Shown: in pieces, positions 7,646-15,910 of the stretch
Layout of the letters: each line of letters opens with the position of its first letter
Position numbering within the stretch: the stretch's first letter is position 1
From: an uncultured Bacteroidia bacterium
GTDB lineage: Bacteria; Bacteroidota; Bacteroidia; Bacteroidales; CAJPTX01
Direction: 5' to 3'
NCBI GenBank assembly: GCA_947252645.1
Contig: CAMXWF010000017.1
Location: 1 to 63,590, forward strand
Length of the DNA stretch: 63,590 nucleotides
Notes under the pieces: generated by a model
Seen by the model: only the letters and a program-made list of their open reading frames with translations
Told to the model about the DNA's origin: nothing
Database searches by the model: none
Position numbers and translations under genes: made by a program

Positions 7646-9793
7646 ATGCGACCCGATTTTTCTAAGGTCGACCTACTCCAAGATCTAGGCGTAGTGGCTC
7701 AGCCCACCCAAGAGACCACCTGGCACACGCAGGAGCAGATCGACGTCAAGCCATACTATACGGCCACTGACATCAAGGACTTTGAGCACCTGGACTACGC
7801 GGCGGGCGTGCCGCCCTTTTTGCGTGGTCCCTACAGCACCATGTACGTCATGCGCCCCTGGACGGTGCGCCAGTACGCTGGGTTCTCCACGGCCGAGGAG
7901 TCGAACGCCTTCTATCGGCGCAACCTGGCTGCTGGGCAGAAGGGGCTCTCAGTCGCCTTCGACCTCCCAACGCACCGCGGCTACGATAGCGACCACCCCC
8001 GCGTCAGGGGCGATGTGGGGAAGGCGGGCGTGGCCATCGACAGCGTGGAGGACATGAAGGTTCTCTTTGACGGTATTCCCCTCGACAAGATGTCGGTCTC
8101 CATGACCATGAATGGTGCCGTGCTGCCCATCTTGGCCTTCTACATCGTGGCCGCCCTGGAGCAGGGGGCTACCCTCGACCAGCTCTCCGGCACCATCCAA
8201 AACGACATCCTCAAGGAGTTCATGGTGCGCAACACCTACATCTACCCCCCGGAGTTCTCCATGCGCATCATCGCCGACATATTCGAGTTCACCTCCCAGA
8301 ATATGCCCAAATTCAACAGCATCTCGATCTCCGGCTACCACATGCAGGAGGCGGGCGCTACCGATGTGATAGAACTCGCCTACACGCTGGCCGATGGCCT
8401 AGAGTACCTGCGGACAGGCGTGAAAGCGGGCATCAACATCGATAAATTTGCGCCCCGGCTCTCCTTCTTCTGGGCTATTGGCATGAACCACTTCATGGAA
8501 ATAGCCAAAATGCGGGCTGCCCGTATGCTGTGGGCAAAAATCGTGCACGGCTTCAACCCTAAGCTCAGCAAGTCCATGGCGCTACGTACGCACTGCCAGA
8601 CATCAGGGTGGTCGCTCACCGAGCAGGATCCCTACAACAATGTCACCCGGACGTGCATCGAAGCCATGGGGGCTGCCCTGGGCCACACGCAGAGCTTGCA
8701 CACCAACGCACTCGATGAGGCCATTGCGCTCCCCACCGACTTCTCGGCCCGCATAGCGCGCAATACCCAGCTCTACATCCAGCAGGAAACAGGGGTGGTG
8801 CGTAGCATCGACCCCTGGGCTGGCTCCTACTACGTTGAAAGCCTCACCAACTCCATTATGCACTCGGCTTGGCATCTGCTGCAAGAGGTCGAGCAGCTGG
8901 GGGGCATGGCCAAGGCCATAGAGACCGGCGTGCCCAAGATGCGCATCGAGGAGGCTGCCGCGCGTAAACAGGCCCACATCGACTCTAACCAGGAGGTCAT
9001 CGTTGGGATCAATCGCTATAAGCTGGCCAAGGAGGACCCCATCGACATCCTCAGCGTAGACAACACCGCCGTGCGCAATAGCCAGATCGAGCGACTCAAG
9101 CAGCTGCGCGCGAACCGAGACGAGCAAAAGGTGCAAGAGGCCCTCAAGGCCATTACAACCTGCGTTGAAACCAAGAAGGGCAATCTGCTGGCCCTAGCGA
9201 TTGAGGCCGCCAAGGCTAGGGCCTCTCTAGGGGAGATCTCTGCCGCCTGCGAAAAAATCGTAGGGCGCTATAAGGCCGTTATACGTTCCATCTCCGGTGT
9301 ATATTCTGCGGAAGTGAAGCAAGATCCCAATTTTGCAAAGGCCCAAGAGCTTTGCGCGCAATACGCCAAGGAGGCCGGCCGACAGCCGCGCATCATGGTG
9401 GTAAAAATGGGGCAGGACGGCCACGACCGTGGCGCCAAGGTTGTGGCCACGGGCTACGCCGATATAGGCTTTGACGTCGACCTCGGGCCTCTTTTCCAAA
9501 CGCCCGAAGAGGCCGCCAAGCAGGCCGTAGAAAACGATGTCAACATGGTAGGCATCTCCAGCCTCGCCGCAGGCCATAAGACCCTCGTCCCAGAGGTTAT
9601 TAAGCAGCTCAAGCGGTATGGGCGAGAGGACATCTTGGTCACGGTAGGAGGGGTCATTCCCCACCAAGACTACCAGTTCCTCTACGACTGCGGTGTGCTG
9701 GCCATCTTCGGCCCAGGTACGCCGGTGGCCCTTTCTGCCCTGAAGATGCTCGAGGCTCTTCTGGCTCAGCTACACGCGCAGAATGGGGAGTAG
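7646..9793 (+). CDS. mutB: methylmalonyl-CoA mutase large (alpha) subunit
   Basis: 715 residues, full length. The substrate barrel covers about 1-560 (FLRGPYSTMYVMRPWTVRQY, FDLPTHRGYDSDHPRVRGDV, WAGSYYVESLT). The C-terminal B12-binding domain (about 580-710) keeps the cobalamin motif GQDGHDRGAKV, whose histidine is the lower cobalt ligand, and the following GISSLAAGH and VTVGGVIP segments. It is the catalytic partner of MutA directly upstream. The pair ends at a strong shared terminator (9873-9911). No meaB or epimerase gene lies next to it in this window. Confidence 0.97.
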   Translation: MRPDFSKVDLLQDLGVVAQPTQETTWHTQEQIDVKPYYTATDIKDFEHLDYAAGVPPFLRGPYSTMYVMRPWTVRQYAGFSTAEESNAFYRRNLAAGQKGLSVAFDLPTHRGYDSDHPRVRGDVGKAGVAIDSVEDMKVLFDGIPLDKMSVSMTMNGAVLPILAFYIVAALEQGATLDQLSGTIQNDILKEFMVRNTYIYPPEFSMRIIADIFEFTSQNMPKFNSISISGYHMQEAGATDVIELAYTLADGLEYLRTGVKAGINIDKFAPRLSFFWAIGMNHFMEIAKMRAARMLWAKIVHGFNPKLSKSMALRTHCQTSGWSLTEQDPYNNVTRTCIEAMGAALGHTQSLHTNALDEAIALPTDFSARIARNTQLYIQQETGVVRSIDPWAGSYYVESLTNSIMHSAWHLLQEVEQLGGMAKAIETGVPKMRIEEAAARKQAHIDSNQEVIVGINRYKLAKEDPIDILSVDNTAVRNSQIERLKQLRANRDEQKVQEALKAITTCVETKKGNLLALAIEAAKARASLGEISAACEKIVGRYKAVIRSISGVYSAEVKQDPNFAKAQELCAQYAKEAGRQPRIMVVKMGQDGHDRGAKVVATGYADIGFDVDLGPLFQTPEEAAKQAVENDVNMVGISSLAAGHKTLVPEVIKQLKRYGREDILVTVGGVIPHQDYQFLYDCGVLAIFGPGTPVALSALKMLEALLAQLHAQNGE

Positions 9794-9872
9794 GCAATAG
9801 CTCTAGAGCCCTGCGGCCAGGGAGCCGGGGGCTGGTGGTGCGTAGCGTATGGCTGCGACATTGCGTCTTTGC

Positions 9873-9911
9873 ATCAAGGGGCTGCCAACCGTTGGTTGGC
9901 AGCCCCTTGAT
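9873..9911. terminator. perfect 18-bp hairpin between convergent mutB and rsmG
   Basis: Two perfectly complementary 18-base arms (9873-9890 and 9894-9911) are separated by a three-base GTT loop. The hairpin sits between the stop of mutB (plus) and the stop of rsmG (minus), a typical bidirectional terminator. Confidence 0.85.
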
Positions 9912-9932
9912 TTCCGCTGTGAGGTCTACCCG

Positions 9933-10607
9933 CTAGCGCGAGCTGCAGGGCGCATTGCGCCTTGTCCTTTGTGTGGGCGCAGCCACGTAGACCAAGAGTT
10001 TGTCTGCGTAGTAGGGGTCACTAACCCACGAGGCCAGCTCGTAGGTTTTGGCATGGGCGGCAAAAGGTGCTACTTCGCCGCCGAGCGATTGCCGTCCCTT
10101 GAGGGCTATAAGGCCCGTAGAGTGCTCTAGCGTGGAGGGAAGTAGTAGGCCTTTAGTCCAGCGCCAAAGCTGCCACAATGGGGCCACAGCGCGCGACAAT
10201 ACGTAATCGTAGGGGTCCTCGAGTTCCTCACCACGTATCTGCTCCACGGTGACATTGCCTAGGGCTAGCGCCGCGGCCATACTCTCCACCGCCCGCACCT
10301 TTTTCCCAATGGAGTCGATGAGGTGAAAATGCACCTCCGGGTAGGCCACGGCCAATGGCAAGCCGGGCAAGCCGCCCCCGGTGCCAAAATCCAAGACGTG
10401 CGCGCCTGCACGGAAGGGCACTGCGCGCGCAATGAGGAGGCTATGCACTATGTGGTGCGCCACCACGTTGGCTATGTCCTTGCGTGAAATGAGGTTGATC
10501 TTTTCATTCCATGCGGCCAGCTGTTGTGCCAGTGCATCAAGCCGTGCGAGGGCCGTGTGGTCCAGGGAGGGGAGGGCCTCCAGTAGACGCTCGTGGTCAG
10601 TCATCAT
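9933..10607 (-). CDS. rsmG: 16S rRNA (guanine-527 N7) methyltransferase RsmG
   Basis: 224 residues, the normal length for RsmG/GidB. The SAM-binding core is visible as VLDFGTGGGLPGLPLAVAYP (about 70-89), with the family segments LAAWNEKINLIS near the N-terminus and DYVLSRAVAPL in the middle. It methylates 16S rRNA G527 near the decoding site. The start overlaps the end of the upstream sigma-factor gene by 11 bases, so the two are translated from one message. The last ~15 residues are arginine-rich and not conserved in the family as I know it. Confidence 0.93.
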   Translation of the reverse strand: MMTDHERLLEALPSLDHTALARLDALAQQLAAWNEKINLISRKDIANVVAHHIVHSLLIARAVPFRAGAHVLDFGTGGGLPGLPLAVAYPEVHFHLIDSIGKKVRAVESMAAALALGNVTVEQIRGEELEDPYDYVLSRAVAPLWQLWRWTKGLLLPSTLEHSTGLIALKGRQSLGGEVAPFAAHAKTYELASWVSDPYYADKLLVYVAAPTQRTRRNAPCSSR

Positions 10608-11214
10608 GGAGCAGATTCTCCTGTCCTTTGAGCAAATTCTGGAGCATTTCCCGCGCGCGGTAGAGCTGCGCCTTCACTGTCCCCATGGGCAGCTCTAGCT
10701 CCACGGAGAGCTCCTCGTAGGTATACTCCTCGAAGTAGCGCAGCTCCACCAAGTGCTGGTACTGCGGCTTAAGCTGCGTCATGAGGCGTCGGACGCACTC
10801 AAGAGTCTGCTTGTTGATAATGTGTTCCTCGGGGGTTGGGAGCGCCGAGGGCATATTGGCCGAGGGCCCGTAGGCATCGTAGAAGAGCTTCTGGCTCTCC
10901 TCGGTGTTGATCACATCCTTACTTTTCCTCCGGATGAAATCGATGCAGTTGTTCGTGGCGATCCGAAATAGCCACGACGAGAAGGCGTACATGGGGACGT
11001 ACTTCCGGATATTGCGGAAGGCCTTGTCGAAGGCCTCGCAGGTCAGGTCCTCGGCATCGGTCGGATTCTTGACCATGCGCAGCATCAGGAAGTAGATCGT
11101 GGTGTAATACCGCTCGTGCAGGGTGGCAAAGGCTTTCTCGTCCCCCTGCACAGCTTTCTCCACGGAGACCAAATCTAGTTTTGCCTTCTCCGACAAATTG
11201 GGGTTTACCTCCAT
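10597..11214 (-). CDS. ECF-type RNA polymerase sigma factor
   Basis: 205 residues. Region 2 is seen as ATLHERYYTTIYFLMLRMVK and DAEDLTCEAFDKAFRNI, including the -10 recognition helix (FSSWLFRIATNNCIDFIRR). Region 4 at the C-terminus reads YEELSVELELPMGTVKAQLYRA, a helix-turn-helix. No anti-sigma gene is adjacent. Instead it sits in the middle of a three-gene operon, overlapping the upstream glycosyltransferase by 10 bases and rsmG by 11 bases. That arrangement suggests a constitutive or housekeeping sigma factor more than a stimulus-specific one (inference). Confidence 0.92.
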   Translation of the reverse strand: MEVNPNLSEKAKLDLVSVEKAVQGDEKAFATLHERYYTTIYFLMLRMVKNPTDAEDLTCEAFDKAFRNIRKYVPMYAFSSWLFRIATNNCIDFIRRKSKDVINTEESQKLFYDAYGPSANMPSALPTPEEHIINKQTLECVRRLMTQLKPQYQHLVELRYFEEYTYEELSVELELPMGTVKAQLYRAREMLQNLLKGQENLLHDD

Positions 11215-12350
11215 GGAGCGTTCTTTCTATACTGCATGTACTTACGGTGCGCACGCCACCATATCCAGGGGGCCACCAGGTCGTAAGCCACCATGGAGAG
11301 GGGGTTCCACCGCTGCTGCAGACGCCTCATACCTAGAAGCACCACGAGGGTCAACAAGAACCAGCGAACCGCGGGCAAGACGAGCAAATAGAGCAGCACC
11401 CCATGCTCGCACTCTACCAGTAGGGGCAATGGTGCAACCCATGAAAGGCAGCGTAGTAAAGGATTGAGCCCTGTGGCTGCCCTTGCGCTCAAACGCAGGC
11501 GATGCCACGCCTGATGCGCAAAAAGTGCCTCTCGGTAGGCCTCCCGGGCGTTTGGGAGGGGGCGTACCTTCACCTGGCTGGCCTTCCGGCATTCGGCCAC
11601 GGCGTTATCCCCTAGCGCCATCCGATCGGTCAACAGCGTCGTATCTGCACCCTGAAGGTGCGCTACCCCCGCAAAGCCCCTCACCGCCACGTAGCGACTG
11701 CGTCGGAAGGCCAAATTGCTCGTCGGAGCAAAGTAGCCCCAGTGGTTCCGTGCGAAGGCTATGGAGAGAAGCTGCTGCCAGTTGGACTTAGTGGTCCAGA
11801 TCCACATATCGTGCCTACGGCCCTGGGGATAGCGCGCGTAGCCAATTACCACGTGGCAGCTTGGGCTAAAATTCTCGGCCAGTGTCCGCAGCCACTCCCG
11901 AGAAGCCGGCGGATTCCCCGCCTCGGCCAGCACGATCCACTCCCCCGTGCTGGCTTGCGCTCCTACGGTGATCGCCAGCTTACTATGGCAGGTAAACAGC
12001 GCATCGGGCTGCATCGTGCGTACCTGCATCTGCGCGTGTTCCTGCGCTTGGAGCGAAAGGTAGGTGTTGATCTCGCTATCGCCCGACTCGTCGACTACGA
12101 TAAGCTCATAGGGTGCATAGCTCTGCGTCAAGAATATCGGCAAATTGGCCTCGAGCTGCTCGAGGTCAAAGCCGCTCCGTAGCACCACCGACACCTTGGA
12201 AGCTTCTTCTGCCTGCAGACGTACTCGCCGTTTGCTAAGGAAGGCCACGGCCAGCAGCAGGTAGTATACGAGCATTAGCGCAAAAACCACCAGCACGCCT
12301 ACCAGCGCAACGCACTCCCACACCGTAAGCGCCTGGCACCACTCTAGCAT
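11205..12350 (-). CDS. membrane-bound family 2 glycosyltransferase
   Basis: 381 residues. One N-terminal membrane helix (about 13-37) precedes a GT-A domain (about 50-250) with VSVVLRSGFDLEQLEANLP, YELIVVDESGD and STGEWIVLAEAGNPP in place of the usual DxD loop. Hydrophobic C-terminal segments follow (LLYLLVLPAVRWFLLTLVVLLG). The fold fits sugar transfer at the inner face of the inner membrane for envelope glycan synthesis; donor and acceptor cannot be told. The motif at the metal-binding position lacks a clear DxD, so activity should not be assumed. It leads the operon GT-rpoE-rsmG and has a good promoter upstream. Confidence 0.8.
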   Translation of the reverse strand: MLEWCQALTVWECVALVGVLVVFALMLVYYLLLAVAFLSKRRVRLQAEEASKVSVVLRSGFDLEQLEANLPIFLTQSYAPYELIVVDESGDSEINTYLSLQAQEHAQMQVRTMQPDALFTCHSKLAITVGAQASTGEWIVLAEAGNPPASREWLRTLAENFSPSCHVVIGYARYPQGRRHDMWIWTTKSNWQQLLSIAFARNHWGYFAPTSNLAFRRSRYVAVRGFAGVAHLQGADTTLLTDRMALGDNAVAECRKASQVKVRPLPNAREAYREALFAHQAWHRLRLSARAATGLNPLLRCLSWVAPLPLLVECEHGVLLYLLVLPAVRWFLLTLVVLLGMRRLQQRWNPLSMVAYDLVAPWIWWRAHRKYMQYRKNAPWR

Positions 12351-12395
12351 CTCCTACGCCCCTTTCCCCCGTTCTCTAGGTCTTGGTCTACGCGG

Positions 12396-12426
12396 CAAAA
12401 GTACAAACTTTACCTTCTGTGTACAA
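12396..12426 (-). promoter_or_regulatory. promoter of the glycosyltransferase-rpoE-rsmG operon
   Basis: The -7 box TACTTTTG (12396-12403) lies exactly 20 bases from a -33 TTG (12424-12426), a full match to the Bacteroidetes promoter layout, 46 bases before the start codon. Confidence 0.7.
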
Positions 12427-12559
12427 CAAGCTCGCCACTAGTGCGCACGTTTGTCCCATGGATAGCCCCGCTCGTGGAAACTGACCAGCAGAAATTGACG
12501 ATTTCGTCATCAATAAGATGCCTCGTCACCTGCGCCAGCGAGATTCCCACACCTGCACC

Positions 12560-13564
12560 TTAGCGCCTCGGCGCGCGCTTCCGCAGGTAGATCAGCTGGC
12601 CAGCTTCTAGGGGCTGATCGGGCTCAAGGTGGTTACGCTTCAGGAGGCACTTCATTTTCACGGCGTACTTCTGCGCTATGGAGTAGAGCGTTTCCCCGGC
12701 CTCCACCACGTGGGTGGCGTGGGCGATATCGGCCTTACGCCGCTTGGGCTGTATGTAGAGCTCTGCGCCCGGCGCAGGGAGCTTACGAGCGGGGAGCTCA
12801 TTGTAGCGCTGTAGCTCCCAGGGCATCATCTCCATGGCCCGTGTGAGCGATTCGTAGGTGTCGTGGGGCTGCACCACAGTGTACTCCACCCTATTGCGCG
12901 AATAGACCGGGTGCGCGCCCCCTAGCCTCACGCGTAGCTTGGCATCGTGGGCCACCGTTGGCGCGGCATCGTGGTTTGGAGAGGGCACCTCAACCGCTAT
13001 CCCCTGGTCATACAGGTAGAGCTGCTCCTCCTCGATGATATCAATCAGGCGGCGGGCGTAACGCCTGTCGGTCGCATAGCCGGCCATCTGTAGCCCTTGG
13101 GCCCACCCCTTGTAGTCGGTGGGGGACAAGTCAAACAGGAAAGCGTAACGACGCGTACCCCGCAAGAAGCTAGAGTGATCCTCAAACGACTGCTCGACCG
13201 TGCTATAGGCCCGGAAACACTCGTGTAGGGCATCATCATCCTGGTAGATGCGCTTGCCTTCCCACGTCTTGTGGCACTTGATACCAAAATGGTTCCTCCC
13301 CTCCATCGCCAGACGGCTCAGGCCATTGCCGCTCTCGAGCATCCCCTGGGCTAGGGTAATGCTTGCGGGGATGCCGTGCTGCTCCATCTTCTTGATGGCC
13401 AGCGAGCCGTAAGCCTTTGCGTAGGCCTGGCGCGCCGCATGCTGCCCGGAGGCCGCCTGCGGCCACAAGGCCTGCAGGGCCAAAAGCACAAGCCCCATCA
13501 GCGCCCCACACGACCTGCGCACCGGCGGAATGAGCCTAAAGCCAAGCAGAGAACCTCTAGTCAT
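12560..13564 (-). CDS. exported glucosaminidase with two LysM domains
   Basis: 334 residues. A signal sequence (about 15-42, ending AASGQ) is followed by a FlgJ-type N-acetylglucosaminidase domain (about 45-190: IPASITLAQGMLESGNG carries the expected catalytic glutamate, then NHFGIKCHKTWEG). Two LysM peptidoglycan-binding repeats follow (about 226-278 starting VEYTVVQPHDTYESL, and 285-332 starting THVVEAGETLYSIAQKY). It should cut the glycan backbone of peptidoglycan in the periplasm. It is the last gene behind mrp and nfu with a 9-base gap, an unexpected partner for iron-sulfur genes. Confidence 0.9.
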   Translation of the reverse strand: MTRGSLLGFRLIPPVRRSCGALMGLVLLALQALWPQAASGQHAARQAYAKAYGSLAIKKMEQHGIPASITLAQGMLESGNGLSRLAMEGRNHFGIKCHKTWEGKRIYQDDDALHECFRAYSTVEQSFEDHSSFLRGTRRYAFLFDLSPTDYKGWAQGLQMAGYATDRRYARRLIDIIEEEQLYLYDQGIAVEVPSPNHDAAPTVAHDAKLRVRLGGAHPVYSRNRVEYTVVQPHDTYESLTRAMEMMPWELQRYNELPARKLPAPGAELYIQPKRRKADIAHATHVVEAGETLYSIAQKYAVKMKCLLKRNHLEPDQPLEAGQLIYLRKRAPRR

Positions 13565-13573
13565 CGTGCTGAG

Positions 13574-13822
13574 CTACTGGTTATCCATGACCGTCAGAAC
13601 CAGCTTCACCGCGGGTACTTCCTGCTTGATTGTAGCTTCTATCCCCTTTTGCATCGTCATATCACTGAAGGGACACGTGGTGCATGCGCCCTGTAGACGC
13701 ACATAGACCACCCCCTCTGGGGTGATGCGCTCCACCTGCACATCGCCCCCGTCATTCACCAGGAAGGGACGCACCTTCTCCAAGGCCTCGTCTACCTGGC
13801 GGCGTAGTTCCAACTCATCCAT
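13574..13822 (-). CDS. nfu: NifU-like (Nfu) iron-sulfur scaffold protein
   Basis: 82 residues from MDELELRRQV. It is the stand-alone NifU C-terminal domain with the cluster-binding motif CTTC (in LQGACTTCPFSDMTMQKG) and the family block VRPFLVNDGGDVQVERI. It carries an Fe-S cluster to target enzymes in the cytoplasm. The upstream mrp gene ends 7 bases before its start, and Mrp is itself an Fe-S carrier ATPase, so the pair forms a cluster-delivery unit. A longer in-frame start at 13918 would lie inside mrp and adds no conserved residues. Confidence 0.92.
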   Translation of the reverse strand: MDELELRRQVDEALEKVRPFLVNDGGDVQVERITPEGVVYVRLQGACTTCPFSDMTMQKGIEATIKQEVPAVKLVLTVMDNQ

Positions 13823-13829
13823 AGCCTCA

Positions 13830-14945
13830 TCATTTGGCCTCCCCGGCCTGTCCAGATTGCAGTGGTTGCGCAGCGGGCTGCTGCGCTTGGAGCACCCTAA
13901 GGCGCTCCAGCAGGGCAACCGCTAAACCATCGAAGGCATTGCCCAGACTCGAACTCTCTGCTGCTATCGGGAAACCCATGTCGCCCCCCTCACGGATGCC
14001 CTGGATGATCGGCACTCCCCCAAGGTAGAACACTCCACGACGCTTGGCCAGCTCCTGCCCCCCCCCACGTCCAAAAATGTAGTAGCGATGCCCTGGCAGC
14101 TCCTCTGGCTCGAACCAAGCCATGTTCTCCACAACGCCCAGGATGGGCACGTTCACTTGTCGCTGCATAAACATCGAGATCGCCTTCTCCGCATCGGCCA
14201 CTGCCACCTGCTGCGGCGTGGTCACTACCACTGCCCCGGACAGGGCTAGCTGCTCCACCAACGTCAGATGGATATCACTCGTTCCTGGGGGCATATCGAT
14301 GAGCAGGATGTCCAGCTCGCCCCACATGCCCAATTCTATCAGCTGTCGCAGCGCATTGGAGGCCATGGGGCCACGCCAGACCAATGCATCCTGCGCTGAC
14401 ATGAAAAATCCCATGCTCAACAGGCGTACTCCGTAGGCCTCCACGGGCTCCATGAGCTCTCGCCCACCCTCCATATGGATGTTGGGCTGACGATCCTGCA
14501 CCCCTAGCATGATGTGCATACTCGGGCCAAAAACGTCAGCATCCAGTATGCCAACCTTCAGCCCCCTGCGCGCCAAGGACACCGCTAGGTTGACCGTGAT
14601 AGTCGACTTACCCACGCCCCCCTTGCCGGAGGCCACGGACACGATATGCTTTACCTTACCTACGCCGCCAGCTGCCTCCTCCTGCTTGACTTCTGGCCGC
14701 GCCGACTCAGCCAGCTGCATACGGACAGGGACCCCCGGGAACGCCTCCTCGAGGGCTCGCTGCCCCGTACGGGCAAGCGACTTACCGAAAGGGTCATTCG
14801 GCGAGTGTCGCCTAAGCTCCACAGATATCCCTTGGCCATCTGCCTGCAGCACCGACACAAGGCCCAAGCTAACGATGTCCTCCTTCACCTCCGGGTGCTT
14901 GAGTCGCCCAAGCACCGCAAGCACTCCCGCTGCAGTTATTCCCAT
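13830..14945 (-). CDS. mrp: Mrp/NBP35-type iron-sulfur carrier ATPase
   Basis: 371 residues from MGITAAGVLAVLGRL. A short DUF59/MIP18-like N-terminal domain (about 1-90) is followed by the P-loop ATPase domain with the deviant Walker A motif SGKGGVGKST (about residue 108), DADVFGPSMH and LLIDMPPGTSD. The cluster-binding CxxC seen in many Mrp proteins is not obvious near the C-terminus, where this protein reads VVENMAWFEPEELPGHRYYIFG. The missing pair is worth noting but occurs in some Bacteroidetes homologues as far as I recall. The start at 15002 was rejected because it falls inside the promoter. Confidence 0.92.
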   Translation of the reverse strand: MGITAAGVLAVLGRLKHPEVKEDIVSLGLVSVLQADGQGISVELRRHSPNDPFGKSLARTGQRALEEAFPGVPVRMQLAESARPEVKQEEAAGGVGKVKHIVSVASGKGGVGKSTITVNLAVSLARRGLKVGILDADVFGPSMHIMLGVQDRQPNIHMEGGRELMEPVEAYGVRLLSMGFFMSAQDALVWRGPMASNALRQLIELGMWGELDILLIDMPPGTSDIHLTLVEQLALSGAVVVTTPQQVAVADAEKAISMFMQRQVNVPILGVVENMAWFEPEELPGHRYYIFGRGGGQELAKRRGVFYLGGVPIIQGIREGGDMGFPIAAESSSLGNAFDGLAVALLERLRVLQAQQPAAQPLQSGQAGEAK

Positions 14946-14999
14946 AGCTCCTATACTCTGCCGCCCGCGCAAGGCCAGCGGCCTTTCACGCAACCTGTG

Positions 15000-15007
15000 C
15001 AAAGGTA
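15000..15007 (-). promoter_or_regulatory. -7 promoter box (TACCTTTG) of the mrp-nfu-glucosaminidase operon
   Basis: Exact TAnnTTTG match 54 bases before the chosen mrp start. It decides between the two possible mrp starts. Confidence 0.6.
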
Positions 15008-15071
15008 CATAAAAGGGCGGGATGGCTGTCGAAAAGATACTAGTGGCCTTACACCACGCAGCCTAGGGCCC

Positions 15072-15875
15072 CTAGACGCCTGCACGCGCCCCCCAAATGT
15101 CCACCTGGAGTCGTGGGCTATAGCGCCAATTGTTGCGCAGTGCCATGCCTACGGCTATCAACGCGCTCGCCTGTACCTCCGCGCGCGTACGCCCCAGGGG
15201 CATTACAAAAATGGGGTGATCGTCCACGCCCGTCAACTCGGCAAGAAAGTCCAATATGCTCGTCTCGTTCCCAGGGTCGCCAACAACGAATTTGAGCTGG
15301 AGCCCTGCGGAATGGCCCCGCTTGGCATCAAGCCAACTCTGGAGCGCCTGGGCATACTGAACCGATGGCCCCCCATGGGGTCCCAGCAGCGGGGCAAATG
15401 GCTTGGGCGATAGGCTCACCAAATCCACAGTCTGGGCCACAGCGGGGTCGTAGAGCGTACCATTGGTCTCCACCGTCACATGGTAATGGGCCTTCGAATC
15501 GTGCAACCTAGCGATCAGCTGCGCTAGCGGCTCGGCCTGAAGTAGGGGTTCCCCACCCGTGAGTACCACGTGCCCTATGCGCCCACTATGGTGCTCTATG
15601 GTGCACGCCACCTCCTCCACCCCTGTGGCTTCTCCAGGGCCCATAAGCGCATACGGCGTGTCGCAGGGGATGGGGCGACCTGTTGCTCCAGCCCATTGGC
15701 AATGCAGATTACACCCCGACAGGCGCACGAATAGCGATGGCACGCCTGCTAGCAGCCCCTCGCCCTGAATGGTCCCGCTGAGGGCAAGCCCTGTGGAGGC
15801 TACCGCCCCCTCTCGGCACAGGGGAAACACCCCATCAGAGGACAAGTGGAGCACGGAATGCTTGCCGGCAACCAT
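15072..15875 (-). CDS. queE: 7-carboxy-7-deazaguanine synthase QueE (radical SAM) with unusual cysteine spacing
   Basis: 267 residues. The QueE hallmarks are present: SGTIQGEGLLAGVPSLFVRL at the N-terminus, the first cysteines in SGCNLHC, the DTPYA segment, VVLTGGEPLLQ and VTVETNGT. QueE converts 6-carboxytetrahydropterin to 7-carboxy-7-deazaguanine in queuosine synthesis. Normal members bind the 4Fe-4S cluster with CxxxCxxC; here nine extra residues split the second and third cysteine (C-x3-C-x11-C, with third cysteine in PCDTPY). The rest of the domain is intact, so an active variant seems more likely than a broken gene. queC lies 35 bases upstream. Confidence 0.88.
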   Translation of the reverse strand: MVAGKHSVLHLSSDGVFPLCREGAVASTGLALSGTIQGEGLLAGVPSLFVRLSGCNLHCQWAGATGRPIPCDTPYALMGPGEATGVEEVACTIEHHSGRIGHVVLTGGEPLLQAEPLAQLIARLHDSKAHYHVTVETNGTLYDPAVAQTVDLVSLSPKPFAPLLGPHGGPSVQYAQALQSWLDAKRGHSAGLQLKFVVGDPGNETSILDFLAELTGVDDHPIFVMPLGRTRAEVQASALIAVGMALRNNWRYSPRLQVDIWGARAGV

Positions 15876-15910
15876 GGTATAAATGCGCCCGAATTACGGA
15901 GGCGCAGCCG

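Noticed and set aside
9849..10130. 93-residue plus-strand frame opposite rsmG
   Set aside because: It runs through the terminator hairpin and antisense to the well-supported rsmG gene.
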